Assembly (NCBI GenBank): GCA_947500505.1
Contig: CANMSL010000004.1
Coordinates: 186,001-250,000, forward strand
From: an uncultured Aquimarina sp.
Lineage (GTDB): Bacteria; Bacteroidota; Bacteroidia; Flavobacteriales; Flavobacteriaceae
Reading direction: 5' to 3'
DNA: 64,000 nt
This document shows positions 35,188 through 44,404 of the stretch, one piece after another. Within the stretch, counting starts at the first letter, position 1. Each line of letters opens with the position of its first letter. The position numbers and the translations under genes are program-made. Under the pieces are notes generated by a model. It worked only from the letters and a program-made list of their open reading frames with translations. It did no database searches and was not told the origin of the DNA.

Positions 35188-35814
35188 ATGGATTGTGCTC
35201 TTTGTGGTGCGGAGACCATAGAATTTTCTGTTGTCAACAAAAGAGCATACCACCATTGTTCTAACTGCAAGGGGATTTCATTACATCCCCTTTATTTTCT
35301 TTCTAGTGATCTCGAGAGAAAAAGATATGAAACGCATAATAATGATGTCACTGACTCAGGCTATCAAAATTTTGTTTCACCAATTGTTAATGCCATTCTA
35401 GGGGAATACCATAAAAACGATAAAGGCTTAGACTTTGGCAGTGGAAGCGGCCCTGTTATTACAGAAATGTTGAGAGAGAAAGGCTATTCTATAGACACTT
35501 ATGATCCGTTTTTTGATCCAAATTCATCTGTATTACAAACTACGTACGATTATATAGCGTGTTGCGAAGTTATGGAGCACTTTTATCATCCTTACAAAGA
35601 GTTCAAATTATTATATCTATTACTAAATAATAATGGAAGTTTATATTGTAAAACAAATCTATACGATGAGTCTTTTGAATTTGATTCCTGGTGGTATAAA
35701 AATGATCCTACTCATGTATTTTTCTATACCAAAGAAACATTAGTTTGGATTAAAAATCATTTCCAATTTAAGGAGGTAATCATTTCTAAAAAACTTATTA
35801 TTTTCAGAAAATAA
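35188..35814 (+). CDS. Class I SAM-dependent methyltransferase with N-terminal zinc-ribbon
   Basis: A 208-residue protein. Residues 3-32 have the CxxC...CxxC arrangement (CALCGA and HHCSNCKG) of a small zinc ribbon. Residues about 75-200 are a methyltransferase domain with GLDFGSGSGPVITEML (SAM motif I), YIACCEVMEHFYHPYKEF and a final LYCKTNLYDE strand. This resembles Methyltransf_12/23-type enzymes. The acceptor is unknown. It begins 11 bp after the DUF349 gene and probably ends that operon. Confidence 0.82.
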   Translation: MDCALCGAETIEFSVVNKRAYHHCSNCKGISLHPLYFLSSDLERKRYETHNNDVTDSGYQNFVSPIVNAILGEYHKNDKGLDFGSGSGPVITEMLREKGYSIDTYDPFFDPNSSVLQTTYDYIACCEVMEHFYHPYKEFKLLYLLLNNNGSLYCKTNLYDESFEFDSWWYKNDPTHVFFYTKETLVWIKNHFQFKEVIISKKLIIFRK

Positions 35815-36110
35815 TTTTGTAGTGTACTCAGCTTGACATCAAAATTTTTCAAACTTAAAAAACTGCTGCATAAAATCTTACCAATACGGCAACTTTTTGA
35901 AACAACGCTCAAACTGGTAATTTTTTTGACAGAAAAAGGCTTGAGTTAATGTATATCGTACTTTTAAAGAAATTACGAGCAAAGAATGTCAACTTTGTTA
36001 TTATGACAAAGCAGTCTGTTATTCCCCGCAGGAACTTATTTATTCTATTACTTGGATTCCTTATAAATTTCTTCTGTACCCGAAGCGCCTTATTACCATG
36101 ACTATTCCAT

Positions 36111-36884
36111 TTATAATTTCTTAGCCTCTTCCCAAAACACATCCATCTCGGCAAGGGTCATATTTTTCAAGCTTTTACTTTTTTCTTTTGCCATTTGCTC
36201 CAAATACTGAAACCGTTTTATAAACTTTTTATTAGTGCGTTCCAGTGCATCTTCTGGATTAACATTCAAAAATCTTGCGTAATTGATCATTGAAAACAAA
36301 ACATCTCCAAACTCAGATTCAATTTTATCTTGATCTTGCTTATCAATTTCTTCTTGTAATTCCGCCAATTCCTCTTTTAGCTTTTCAAATACCTGATGTG
36401 GTTCTTCCCAATCAAATCCTACACCTGCCACTTTATCCTGTATTCTACCGGCTTTTACCAAAGCAGGTAAAGATTTTGGAACCCCTTCTAGCACACTCTT
36501 TTTTCCTTCTTTTAGTTTTAAGTTTTCCCAATTTCGCTTTACATCATCTTCATCGGTAACCTTTATATCTCCATAAATATGAGGGTGCCTACTAATTAGT
36601 TTTTCGCATATTTCATTAGACACATCAGCAATATCAAAATCCTTTGTTTCGCTTCCGATTTTTGCATAAAAAACAATATGTAACAGAAGATCTCCCAATT
36701 CTTTCTTAACCTCATCAAGATTATTATCCAGAATCGCATCTCCTAACTCATAAGTTTCCTCAATAGTAAGATGACGCAGGGATTGTAAGGTTTGCTTCTT
36801 ATCCCAAGGACATTGCTCTCGCAACTCGTCCATTATGGTCAGTAATCTATCAAAAGCTTTCAGCTGATTTTCTCTGGAGTTCAT
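36111..36884 (-). CDS. mazG: Nucleoside triphosphate pyrophosphohydrolase MazG
   Basis: A 257-residue enzyme hydrolysing NTPs to NMPs and pyrophosphate. Two MazG folds are seen: residues about 20-130 with CPWDKKQTLQSLRHLTIEET and the EELGD-type metal site (KKELGDLLLHIVFY), and residues about 150-250 with EEPHQVFEKLKEELAELQEE and ESEFGDVLFSMINYAR. The ATG at 36884 is preferred over a TTG six codons earlier. In many flavobacteria this gene lies near def and ruvX, but here it stands about 12 kb from them. Confidence 0.94.
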   Translation of the reverse strand: MNSRENQLKAFDRLLTIMDELREQCPWDKKQTLQSLRHLTIEETYELGDAILDNNLDEVKKELGDLLLHIVFYAKIGSETKDFDIADVSNEICEKLISRHPHIYGDIKVTDEDDVKRNWENLKLKEGKKSVLEGVPKSLPALVKAGRIQDKVAGVGFDWEEPHQVFEKLKEELAELQEEIDKQDQDKIESEFGDVLFSMINYARFLNVNPEDALERTNKKFIKRFQYLEQMAKEKSKSLKNMTLAEMDVFWEEAKKL

Positions 36885-37009
36885 ATATGTTATTTCTGTC
36901 AAAAATAAGGATAATAAGATGTAACCTATAATTTGCTAATAAAAGTAATTTTCTCTTAAAAAAGTATAGCTTTGAAGTTTCTTTAAAAACAAAAAAATTT
37001 TTCGTCCAG

Positions 37010-38305
37010 ATGTCTCCTATAAAAATTCTTTTCGCCAGTATTCCTGCAGATGGGCATTTTAATCCTATGACAAGATTAGGGGTACATCTCAAAGATAAAG
37101 GACACGATGTACGATGGTACACAGGGAAACCTTATAAAGCAAAACTGGAACAGATGGGAATTCCTTATATCCCTTTTCAAAAAGCTAAGGAGATTAAAAT
37201 TTCAGAATTAGATGAAGCGTATCCCGAACGTAAAAAGTTAAAAGGAATATCACATATCAAATTTGACATTATTAACCTATTCATAAACAGGATGAAAGAT
37301 TATTATGACGACGTAGAGAAAATATACCAGTCTTTTCCATTTGATATTTTGGTTTTTGATAATACGTTTCCAGGTACTATTGTAAAAGACAAGCTAAACA
37401 TTCCTGTGGTTGGTATTGGTGTGGTTCCATTAGCGCTTTCTGCCCCAGATATTCCACAATATGGTTTAGGACATCAGCCTGCTACTAATTTTTTAAGTAA
37501 GCGAAAACAAAATTTCATAAAGCTTATGGCCGAAAAGTTACTCTTCAGAGAAACTAAGGAGGCATATAATGAATTACTGGAAAGTATTAATCTACCGGCA
37601 GAAGATCATAACATTTTTGATATTTCGCCATTAAACTCCACCGTATTTTTACAAAATGGGATTCCGGAAATGGATTATCCAAGAAACTTTACTCCAGAAA
37701 CAATAAAATATGTTGGAGCCCTGGAAACCTGGTCTGATGAACAAAGAAAAGAAGATAAAAATTGGGAAGAGGTAATAAATTTATCTAAAAAAACAATTCT
37801 GGTATCACAGGGAACCGTAGAAAAGAACAATAAAAAACTTATCATACCCACATTAGAAGCTTTTAAAGATTCTGATTATAATATTTTGGTAGCAACAGGG
37901 TGTAATGAAACTGTAAATTTAAAAAGACTATATCCACAGCAACATATCCATATCAAAGATTTTATACGTTATGACTCTGTAATGCCATTAGTTGACATTT
38001 TCATCACCAATGGTGGATATGGAAGCTGTATGATTAGTCTTAAAAATGGAGTCCCTATGATTACTGCCGGAGTCAATGAAGGTAAAAACGAAATTTGTGC
38101 TCGTATTGACTATTGTGGATTAGGAATAGATTTGAAAACAGAGAGACCAAGAGCTATTTCCTTACAAAATGCTGCCAATAAAATATTATATTCTACCACT
38201 TACCTGAATAATGTGAAAAAAGTACAAAACAAACTAAAATCTTATGACACACTTACTATTTGCGAAAAGCATATCATAGGTCTGTTATCGTCAAAAAAGG
38301 ATTGA
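37010..38305 (+). CDS. UDP-glycosyltransferase-like (GT1) protein
   Basis: A 431-residue GT-B fold enzyme. The N-terminal FASIPADGHFNPMTRLGVHL and the C-terminal donor-binding part (ILVSQGTVEKNN, DFIRYDSVMPLVDIFITNGG, GSCMISLKNGVPMITAG) correspond to macrolide- and UDP-glycosyltransferase families. The usual HxGxxT motif reads TNGGYGS here. The acceptor may be a lipid or secondary metabolite. Its stop is directly adjacent to the stop of the convergent flavin oxidoreductase gene (no spacer). Confidence 0.85.
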   Translation: MSPIKILFASIPADGHFNPMTRLGVHLKDKGHDVRWYTGKPYKAKLEQMGIPYIPFQKAKEIKISELDEAYPERKKLKGISHIKFDIINLFINRMKDYYDDVEKIYQSFPFDILVFDNTFPGTIVKDKLNIPVVGIGVVPLALSAPDIPQYGLGHQPATNFLSKRKQNFIKLMAEKLLFRETKEAYNELLESINLPAEDHNIFDISPLNSTVFLQNGIPEMDYPRNFTPETIKYVGALETWSDEQRKEDKNWEEVINLSKKTILVSQGTVEKNNKKLIIPTLEAFKDSDYNILVATGCNETVNLKRLYPQQHIHIKDFIRYDSVMPLVDIFITNGGYGSCMISLKNGVPMITAGVNEGKNEICARIDYCGLGIDLKTERPRAISLQNAANKILYSTTYLNNVKKVQNKLKSYDTLTICEKHIIGLLSSKKD

Positions 38306-39250
38306 TTAAAGTCTGATTTCGCTCATGCATCGTCGGGTATTTTCAAAATCTGATACTAAATCTTTCATTATTTCAGCTACTGGCTTAATATCATGGATTA
38401 ATCCGGAAACTTGGCCAATCTCTAATTCACCTTCTATCAGATCTCCTTCAAACATTCCCCGTTTAGCACGTGCACGACCTAAAAGGTTTTTCAGTTCTTC
38501 TACAGATGTGCCTTTAGCATATAAAGCTGCAATATCCTGATAAAATTTATTCTTCAGCATTCTTACTGGAGCCAGCTCTTTTAAAGTCAAATGAGTATCG
38601 CCCTCTTTGGCATCGACTACCATTTGTTTGAAATCTTCATGAGAAGAAGCTTCCTGACTTGCTACAAACCTGCTTCCAATCTGAACACCGTCCGCTCCCA
38701 ACGCCATGGTAGCAAACATTGAACTTCCCGTTGCTATACCTCCTGCGGCGATTAAAGGAATCGTAATTTTCTCTTTCACAATTGGGATTAAAGTCAATGT
38801 GGTCGTTTCATCTCTTCCGTTATGCCCACCAGCTTCAAAACCTTCTGCAACAATTGCATCCACACCGGCATCCTGAGCTTTTAAAGCAAATTTTAAGCTA
38901 CTGACCACGTGTACCACAATGATTCCTTGTTCCTTTAGAAAGGAGGTATACGTTTTAGGGTTTCCAGCGGATGTAAACACAATCTTAACTCCTTCTTCAA
39001 CAATAATATCAATGATTTCCTGAAGATTAGGATATAACATCGGAACGTTTACCCCGAAAGGTTTATTAGTAGCTTTTTTGCATTTTTGTATATGGTCTCT
39101 TAAAACATCCGGGTACATCGAACCTGCTCCTATGAGTCCCAGACCACCTGAATTACTTACTGCACTGGCAAGTCTCCAACCACTTGCCCAAATCATTCCA
39201 CCCTGAACAATCGGATATTGTATATTAAAAAGTTCTTTGATTCTATTCAT
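38306..39250 (-). CDS. Nitronate monooxygenase-like FMN oxidoreductase
   Basis: A 314-residue TIM-barrel flavoprotein of the NAD(P)H-dependent flavin oxidoreductase/2-nitropropane dioxygenase family. The pattern is complete: YPIVQGGMIWASGWRLASAV, then FGVNVPM, DAIVAEGFEAGGHNGRDETT, IPLIAAGGIATG and LGADGVQIGSRF. Members oxidise nitronates or act as enoyl reductases (FabK). Which applies here is not clear; the window already has FabV. Its ATG overlaps the stop codon of the subtilase gene by one base. Confidence 0.88.
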   Translation of the reverse strand: MNRIKELFNIQYPIVQGGMIWASGWRLASAVSNSGGLGLIGAGSMYPDVLRDHIQKCKKATNKPFGVNVPMLYPNLQEIIDIIVEEGVKIVFTSAGNPKTYTSFLKEQGIIVVHVVSSLKFALKAQDAGVDAIVAEGFEAGGHNGRDETTTLTLIPIVKEKITIPLIAAGGIATGSSMFATMALGADGVQIGSRFVASQEASSHEDFKQMVVDAKEGDTHLTLKELAPVRMLKNKFYQDIAALYAKGTSVEELKNLLGRARAKRGMFEGDLIEGELEIGQVSGLIHDIKPVAEIMKDLVSDFENTRRCMSEIRL

Positions 39251-40872
39251 TAGTATTTTGATATCTTCACTGAGTGACGAGAGGTATCTGAAACCAATTC
39301 TACAATGTACAATCCATCTGAAAGATCATTTAACAAAATAGATTTTGAATTGCTTTTTAGTGTTTCAGATTTTACCACCTTTCCTTCAGCTGTAAAAATC
39401 CGAATTTTAAGTGATTTATCAATAGGCAAATTAAAATATAATCTATCTCTTACAGGGTTTGGATACACCTGGTAATCAACTACTTCTAAATCACCAACAG
39501 AAAGACTTTCCAGAATTGTCTTAAAATTCGGAATTCCATACCCCAATTGAGCGTTAGGATTATTATATAATGAAGCAGATTCTCTTACCAGTTGCATAAT
39601 TTCTGCATTAGTTTTAGAAGGAAAAGCCTGCCACAAACATGCCACTGCTCCGGCCATTATAGGAGAACTAAAAGAAGTACCATTACTAGTTGACACTGAC
39701 CCATTAGACAGGATAACAGCTGACCCTAGACCTTTAGCAACTACATCAGGTTTTATCCGATTATCTGCTGTAGGACCCCTGGAACTGAAGGAGGCATAAT
39801 CCCCTGCACTATTAACCGCTCCAACAGTTAACGTTCCCGGAGCATCGCCAGGAGCTGTAATAATTCCCCAACTGCTGTTTCCTGAATTCCCGGCAGAGGT
39901 AACCAATAACATTCCTTTTTCAAAAGCTATATTCGCACCTCTGGAAATAAATGTCGTTTGTCCATCCATATCAGATGTTTGGTATTGATATGCCGGATTA
40001 TCGAATCCAACAGAATATCCTAACGAAGTATTGACCACATCAACTCCTAAACTATCCGCCCGTTCAACTGCCTCAACCCAAAGTGCCTCTTCTTTAGGTC
40101 CTTCTGTTGCAGCATCTTCTGTTATGAATAAATAATAGGATGCATCGGGAGCAGTACCTACAAATTGTCCATCAATATATCCTGCAATGTCACTAAATGT
40201 CTGAGTCCCGTGAGAACTTCCTGAAAAACCAAATTCATTATCATCTCTCCTAACAAAATCATATCCATCCAGTAATCTACCTTCGTCTCTGATCCGCTTA
40301 AATCCATCAATTGTATTTACACCAGGAAAACCAGAATCCATAACCGCTATGGTCATACCTGATCCTGTAAAATCCTGTTGATGTAAGTAGTCGGCGTTCA
40401 GCTGTTGGATTTGTTGAGCTGCGGTACCATAATTGAATATAGTTTTTGCAGAAAATTTATGGTGTTCTATCCGAAGTTTATCTTTGATTCTAACTATTGA
40501 TGTTTCGGAATCTAAAGAATTATCTGCATAATCTACACTACTTACAAAACTTAAATTCAGAAGATTATTGATATCTGTTTGGGTACCTCTTACAAACACA
40601 CAATTAAACCATTTAGATTTTGCCAATATTGTAATTCCGATTGAGTTTTTTAACTGACTTATATAACTCTCAGTAACAGGAACATCTTTATCATCAATTA
40701 CAATGTTATGAAGATTTTTACGATCTATTGCATCCTGAGTTAGTATAGACAATGGATTGGCGATTGCATTCGCCACATCTTCTTTATCCACAAAATAAAC
40801 CCAGGCGTCTTCGGTCTGAGCAATTACTAATTGAGTAACACAAAAGAACAATGAAGTAATCATCTTTTTCAT
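39250..40872 (-). CDS. S8 family serine peptidase with type IX secretion sorting domain
   Basis: A 540-residue secreted subtilase. It has a signal peptide (MKKMITSLFFCVTQLVIAQ), a propeptide-like region (about 20-150) and a catalytic domain with the triad Asp179 (VMDSGFPG), His221 (GSSHGTQT) and Ser400 (NGTSFSSPIMAG). The C-terminal 75 residues (VYPNPVRDRLYFNLP to LVSDTSRHSVKISKY) are a typical type A sorting domain removed during type IX secretion. The gene lies 29 bp downstream of mnmA and overlaps the flavin oxidoreductase gene by one base, so the three are likely co-transcribed. Confidence 0.95.
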   Translation of the reverse strand: MKKMITSLFFCVTQLVIAQTEDAWVYFVDKEDVANAIANPLSILTQDAIDRKNLHNIVIDDKDVPVTESYISQLKNSIGITILAKSKWFNCVFVRGTQTDINNLLNLSFVSSVDYADNSLDSETSIVRIKDKLRIEHHKFSAKTIFNYGTAAQQIQQLNADYLHQQDFTGSGMTIAVMDSGFPGVNTIDGFKRIRDEGRLLDGYDFVRRDDNEFGFSGSSHGTQTFSDIAGYIDGQFVGTAPDASYYLFITEDAATEGPKEEALWVEAVERADSLGVDVVNTSLGYSVGFDNPAYQYQTSDMDGQTTFISRGANIAFEKGMLLVTSAGNSGNSSWGIITAPGDAPGTLTVGAVNSAGDYASFSSRGPTADNRIKPDVVAKGLGSAVILSNGSVSTSNGTSFSSPIMAGAVACLWQAFPSKTNAEIMQLVRESASLYNNPNAQLGYGIPNFKTILESLSVGDLEVVDYQVYPNPVRDRLYFNLPIDKSLKIRIFTAEGKVVKSETLKSNSKSILLNDLSDGLYIVELVSDTSRHSVKISKY

Positions 40873-40901
40873 AAGGCAGGAAATTTGGTAGCGGATACAA
40901 G

Positions 40902-42089
40902 TTACGAAATTACCCCGGACCCTACCAATTCATCATTAATATACCAAGCTACAAACTGACCTTCTGTAATTGCGCTTTGGGCATTGTCAAAAACTATATA
41001 CATACCAGTATCTACTTGATACAAAGTTGCCTTATCTAAAGGCTGTCTGTATCTAATCCTTGCCATCACATTTAGTTCCTGATCTATTTCTAACTTTAAG
41101 TCTGGTCGCACCCAATGTAGTTCTTCATTACTTATAAAAAGAGCTTTTCTATACAAACCCGGATGGCTTTTACCTTGACCTGTATATATCACATTAGTTT
41201 CTACATCAGTTTCAATTACAAAAAGCGGCTCCGGAGTTCCTCCTACGGCAAGGCCTTTTCTTTGTCCCTTGGTATAATAATGTGCTCCCTGATGTGTTCC
41301 TACGACCTTACCATCATTGACACCGTAAGTATATTTTGAAGAAAAAAACTCTAATTCTTCTCTTTTAGATTTAAAATCCGGAACAATTTTAGTGTACATT
41401 CCCTCTGTAGGAGGTATTTCTATGATATTTCCTTGCTTCGGTTGCAATTTTTGCTGAAGAAATTCCGGCAGTCTCACTTTTCCAATAAAACATAATCCCT
41501 GAGAATCTTTTTTATCAGCGGTTATCAGGTCTTGTGCTTTTGCTATTTCTCTGACTTCTGGTTTTAATAATTCACCTACAGGAAAAAGTGTTTTTGCTAA
41601 TTGATCCTGTGATAGCTGACATAAGAAATATGACTGATCTTTATTCGGATCTTTTCCAGCCAAAAGTCGATGTACTTCTGTACCATCCTTTGTAATGGTA
41701 TCTTTTCTACAATAATGTCCGGTTGCAACATAATCTGCACCTAGGGACAAAGCTATTTTAAGGAAAACATCGAACTTGATTTCGCGATTGCATAGTACAT
41801 CGGGGTTGGGGGTTCTCCCCTTTTCATATTCATTAAACATATAATCTACTATACGTTCCTTATACTCTTCACTAAGATCAACGGTCTGAAACGGAATCCC
41901 TAATTTTTCAGCTACTAATAAAGCATCATTGCTATCATCTAACCAAGGGCACTCATCTGAAATCGTTACAGAATCATCGTGCCAGTTTTTCATAAAAAGA
42001 CCTATCACTTCGTATCCCTGTTCTTTCAGTAAATATGCAGCCACGCTAGAATCCACTCCACCAGATAAACCTACAATAACTCTTTTCAT
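40902..42089 (-). CDS. mnmA: tRNA 2-thiouridine(34) synthase MnmA
   Basis: A 395-residue enzyme that thiolates U34 of Lys, Glu and Gln tRNAs. The ATP pyrophosphatase loop [15 protein letters not shown] (residues 8-22), the first catalytic cysteine in [13 protein letters not shown], the second in [16 protein letters not shown] and the C-terminal beta-barrel ([14 protein letters not shown] onward) are all present. It is slightly longer than the Escherichia coli enzyme owing to insertions. It is transcribed from a promoter at 42153-42183. Confidence 0.96.
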   Translation of the reverse strand: MKRVIVGLSGGVDSSVAAYLLKEQGYEVIGLFMKNWHDDSVTISDECPWLDDSNDALLVAEKLGIPFQTVDLSEEYKERIVDYMFNEYEKGRTPNPDVLCNREIKFDVFLKIALSLGADYVATGHYCRKDTITKDGTEVHRLLAGKDPNKDQSYFLCQLSQDQLAKTLFPVGELLKPEVREIAKAQDLITADKKDSQGLCFIGKVRLPEFLQQKLQPKQGNIIEIPPTEGMYTKIVPDFKSKREELEFFSSKYTYGVNDGKVVGTHQGAHYYTKGQRKGLAVGGTPEPLFVIETDVETNVIYTGQGKSHPGLYRKALFISNEELHWVRPDLKLEIDQELNVMARIRYRQPLDKATLYQVDTGMYIVFDNAQSAITEGQFVAWYINDELVGSGVIS

Positions 42090-42152
42090 TACAACTAATC
42101 TTATTTTAATGAATCAATAAAAAATATGAAATTTTTCATTCCAGATTATTTG

Positions 42153-42183
42153 CAAAAGTAATAAGTAAATATCCTCATGGCAA
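42153..42183 (-). promoter_or_regulatory. Promoter of the mnmA-subtilase operon
   Basis: On the minus strand, TTG (42181-42183) and TACTTTTG (42153-42160) are spaced by 20 bp and lie 64 bp before the mnmA start. The spacing and boxes match the Bacteroidota consensus. Confidence 0.6.
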
Positions 42184-42334
42184 GTCTACGAGGCATTCAA
42201 TCCAAAAACAATTTTAAAACTTCGATCGAATAGAGCTAAAATCCCACAGGATACTTTCGCAAGCTCCGTAAGCGTTATGATTTCTACTGTGTATTATAAA
42301 CGTAACACCACACCATTTTTTATCCACCTTGGCT

Positions 42335-42366
42335 TATATAAAAAAGCAATGCGGATGCGTTGCTTT
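42335..42366 (-). terminator. Rho-independent terminator after YwqK-like gene
   Basis: A 10-bp stem with one G-T pair (42343-42352 and 42357-42366; AAAGCAATGC and GCGTTGCTTT) and a 4-nt GGAT loop is followed on the minus strand by a T-run and TATA (42335-42342). It lies 34 bp past the stop of the gene. Confidence 0.8.
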
Positions 42367-42399
42367 AAGGTTTTCTATTCATGGATTGCAGAAATAATA

Positions 42400-43086
42400 T
42401 CACGAACCTCTTTTTCTAACTGGAAATTGTCTTTGCTCTTTTAACCTACCATTTTCATAATATTTCCAGATTCCATCTTTACGATCCCTCTTATAATTAC
42501 CTTCAATCTTTACTTTCCCTTCGGTATCATAATATTTTGCAATGCCATGTAATTGATCATTTTCATAGGTAAACTCTTTAAGTATTACTCCTTTTTCAGA
42601 ATATACAATACGCTTTCCTTCCTTCTTACCCTTATTATAAAAAGTTTTTTCTGTTAGTTGACCATTCTGAAAATATGTTCTTTGTTCTCCATGAAGTTGT
42701 CCTGATTCGTATTCTTCGGTCATCATGATGTTACTTGATCCTCTATGATAGTAAATCCACTGTCCAATCCTATCTTTATCGATCATTTTGCCTTCGCTGA
42801 TAACTTTACCTTTGCTGGTGTAGTATTTTACCCTTACGGTATCTGTATTTTTAGAAAAAACCTTTGTCGCTGTTGGAAATTTCCCACTATTAGGTTTATA
42901 AAATCTGAATTCACCTGTTTCTTTTCCGTGATCAAATGTTCCTTCATATCGCAGTTGGTCACTATTTTCATATTTTTTCTGCCATTTTCCATGCCGTTTT
43001 CCTTCGGCATCAAAGCCATTAAATTCCTGTGCATTTCCCAGACCAAGACTACAAATAAAAAGGAAAAACAAAAATCTATTCCGCAT
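42400..43086 (-). CDS. Exported YwqK-like (MORN-repeat variant) protein
   Basis: A 228-residue exported protein. The ATG at 43086 gives signal peptide MRNRFLFFLFICSLGLGNAQ; a longer frame from 43119 adds 11 residues that do not fit. The mature part is a chain of strand-turn repeats such as GKRHGKWQKKYENSDQLRYEG, ESGQLHGEQRTYFQNGQL and NDQLHGIAKYYDTEGKVKIEG. These are the MORN_2/YwqK repeats annotated as antitoxin in Bacillus. An antitoxin function is not implied here, as no toxin gene is adjacent. Confidence 0.82.
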   Translation of the reverse strand: MRNRFLFFLFICSLGLGNAQEFNGFDAEGKRHGKWQKKYENSDQLRYEGTFDHGKETGEFRFYKPNSGKFPTATKVFSKNTDTVRVKYYTSKGKVISEGKMIDKDRIGQWIYYHRGSSNIMMTEEYESGQLHGEQRTYFQNGQLTEKTFYNKGKKEGKRIVYSEKGVILKEFTYENDQLHGIAKYYDTEGKVKIEGNYKRDRKDGIWKYYENGRLKEQRQFPVRKRGS

Positions 43087-43349
43087 AGTATAATTTATTT
43101 TATAAAACATTCTTATCAATCCAAAAAGTATACCAAATAAATATGTAAAAATAGTATCAGAGAAAGTAACAAAATCTTCCTGTTCTAAAAATCTTACAAA
43201 AAAAACATTAAAACTTCCAAAAAAACAAGCAACCTTTACTAAAAACCCGAATTGTTAACTTTTGTTTAACAATATGTCGAAAATATATAAATTCAATACA
43301 GCGTTACATAACCCGAACGAACAAATTATAACTTTTAAAACTCAAAAAC

Positions 43350-44336
43350 ATGAAAATTATTTCAAAAATTGCCAGTGCGGCAATTATCGCGGCGCTAATT
43401 TTAGGTGTTTCATCCTGTAGTGATGATGATGATGGAAACATTATTATCCCAACTGGTAATATCGTGGTGACTGCCACGGCAGACGCTGAATTATCTCTAT
43501 TGGTAACCGCGCTTGGCGCCGCTGACGGAGATTTAGTATCAGTACTTGGTGGAACGGGTCCCTTTACTGTATTAGCCCCAACAAATATAGCAATCGAAGC
43601 ATATCTAGCTGCTAATAATTATGCAGATATTGCTGCTGTTCCGGCAGATGAATTAGAGCAGCTTTTATTAAATCACGTGATCCCTGGAGAAGTTACTTCT
43701 ACAATGCTTACAACCAATGGTGCGGGATATACTCAAACCTCATCTACTGCTGGTCCTGATGAAAACACTATTAGCATGTATTATAATACTTCTAATGGTG
43801 TAGTATTTAATGGAGTTGCTACAGTTTCGACGCCAGACATTGCTGCATCTAATGGAATAATACATAAGATTGATGCTGTTATTGGATTACCAGATGTAAC
43901 TACTTTTGCTACCGCTGACCCTAATTTCTCTAGACTTGTAGAAGGCTTAACAGCTCACAGTTTTGACTATGTAGATACATTACAGGGAGATGGACCTTTC
44001 ACTGTCTTTGCTCCTAATAATGCTGCTTTTGATGCCTTATTAGCTACTGATGATACTTGGAATGTTCCTGGGGATATCCAAGAGCAAACACTTCAGACAG
44101 CACTGAATCTTCATGTTATTCCTAATTCTAATGCAAGAGAAGCGGATTTAGTTGATGGAGCTGTAAGTACATTAGGAGGGGAAATAACCGTAGATGCTAC
44201 TGCAAAAACAGTTTCTGATGGTTCTAATCCTGCTATTACTGCAGCAATAATTGCTACTGATATTCAAGCAACTAACGGTGTTATTCACGCAATAGACAAT
44301 GTCTTGTTATTTCCAATACTGACTCCTGGTAGATAA
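43350..44336 (+). CDS. Fasciclin (FAS1) domain lipoprotein
   Basis: A 328-residue lipoprotein with signal sequence ending in LGVSSC (Cys23) followed by an Asp-rich stretch (SDDDDG), a signature of surface-exposed lipoproteins in this phylum. Two FAS1 domains follow (about residues 40-180 and 185-325), each with the GPFTVLAPTNIA / GPFTVFAPNNAAF motif, a LLNHVIPGE / LNLHVIPNS strand and a terminal NGIIHKIDAV / NGVIHAIDNV helix. FAS1 domains mediate adhesion. A strong terminator follows at 44356. Confidence 0.93.
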   Translation: MKIISKIASAAIIAALILGVSSCSDDDDGNIIIPTGNIVVTATADAELSLLVTALGAADGDLVSVLGGTGPFTVLAPTNIAIEAYLAANNYADIAAVPADELEQLLLNHVIPGEVTSTMLTTNGAGYTQTSSTAGPDENTISMYYNTSNGVVFNGVATVSTPDIAASNGIIHKIDAVIGLPDVTTFATADPNFSRLVEGLTAHSFDYVDTLQGDGPFTVFAPNNAAFDALLATDDTWNVPGDIQEQTLQTALNLHVIPNSNAREADLVDGAVSTLGGEITVDATAKTVSDGSNPAITAAIIATDIQATNGVIHAIDNVLLFPILTPGR

Positions 44337-44355
44337 ACTAAGTATCGATACAAAC

Positions 44356-44385
44356 AAAGCCCCGTTTTTTTAGAAACGGGGCTTT
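44356..44385 (+). terminator. Rho-independent terminator between FAS1 and yidC
   Basis: A perfect 12-bp stem (44356-44367 and 44374-44385; AAAGCCCCGTTT and AAACGGGGCTTT), 6-nt loop and a T-run on the plus strand. It sits between convergent genes. Confidence 0.93.
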
Positions 44386-44404
44386 TTAATTTATAAAGAA
44401 CTTA

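Larger units (their letters stand above)
42090..42399. other. Intergenic region between divergently placed units
   Basis: 310 bp without a gene. It holds the mnmA promoter at one end and the terminator of the YwqK-like gene at the other. The middle 150 bp show nothing further. Confidence 0.5.

Noticed and set aside
35909..36154. 81-residue minus-strand frame in the gap before mazG
   Set aside because: Overlaps the mazG 3' end in another frame and has no recognisable pattern. The gap 35815-36110 shows no other gene.
42400..43086. Antitoxin role of the YwqK-like gene
   Set aside because: The name derives from a Bacillus locus; no toxin-like gene is adjacent, and the protein is exported.
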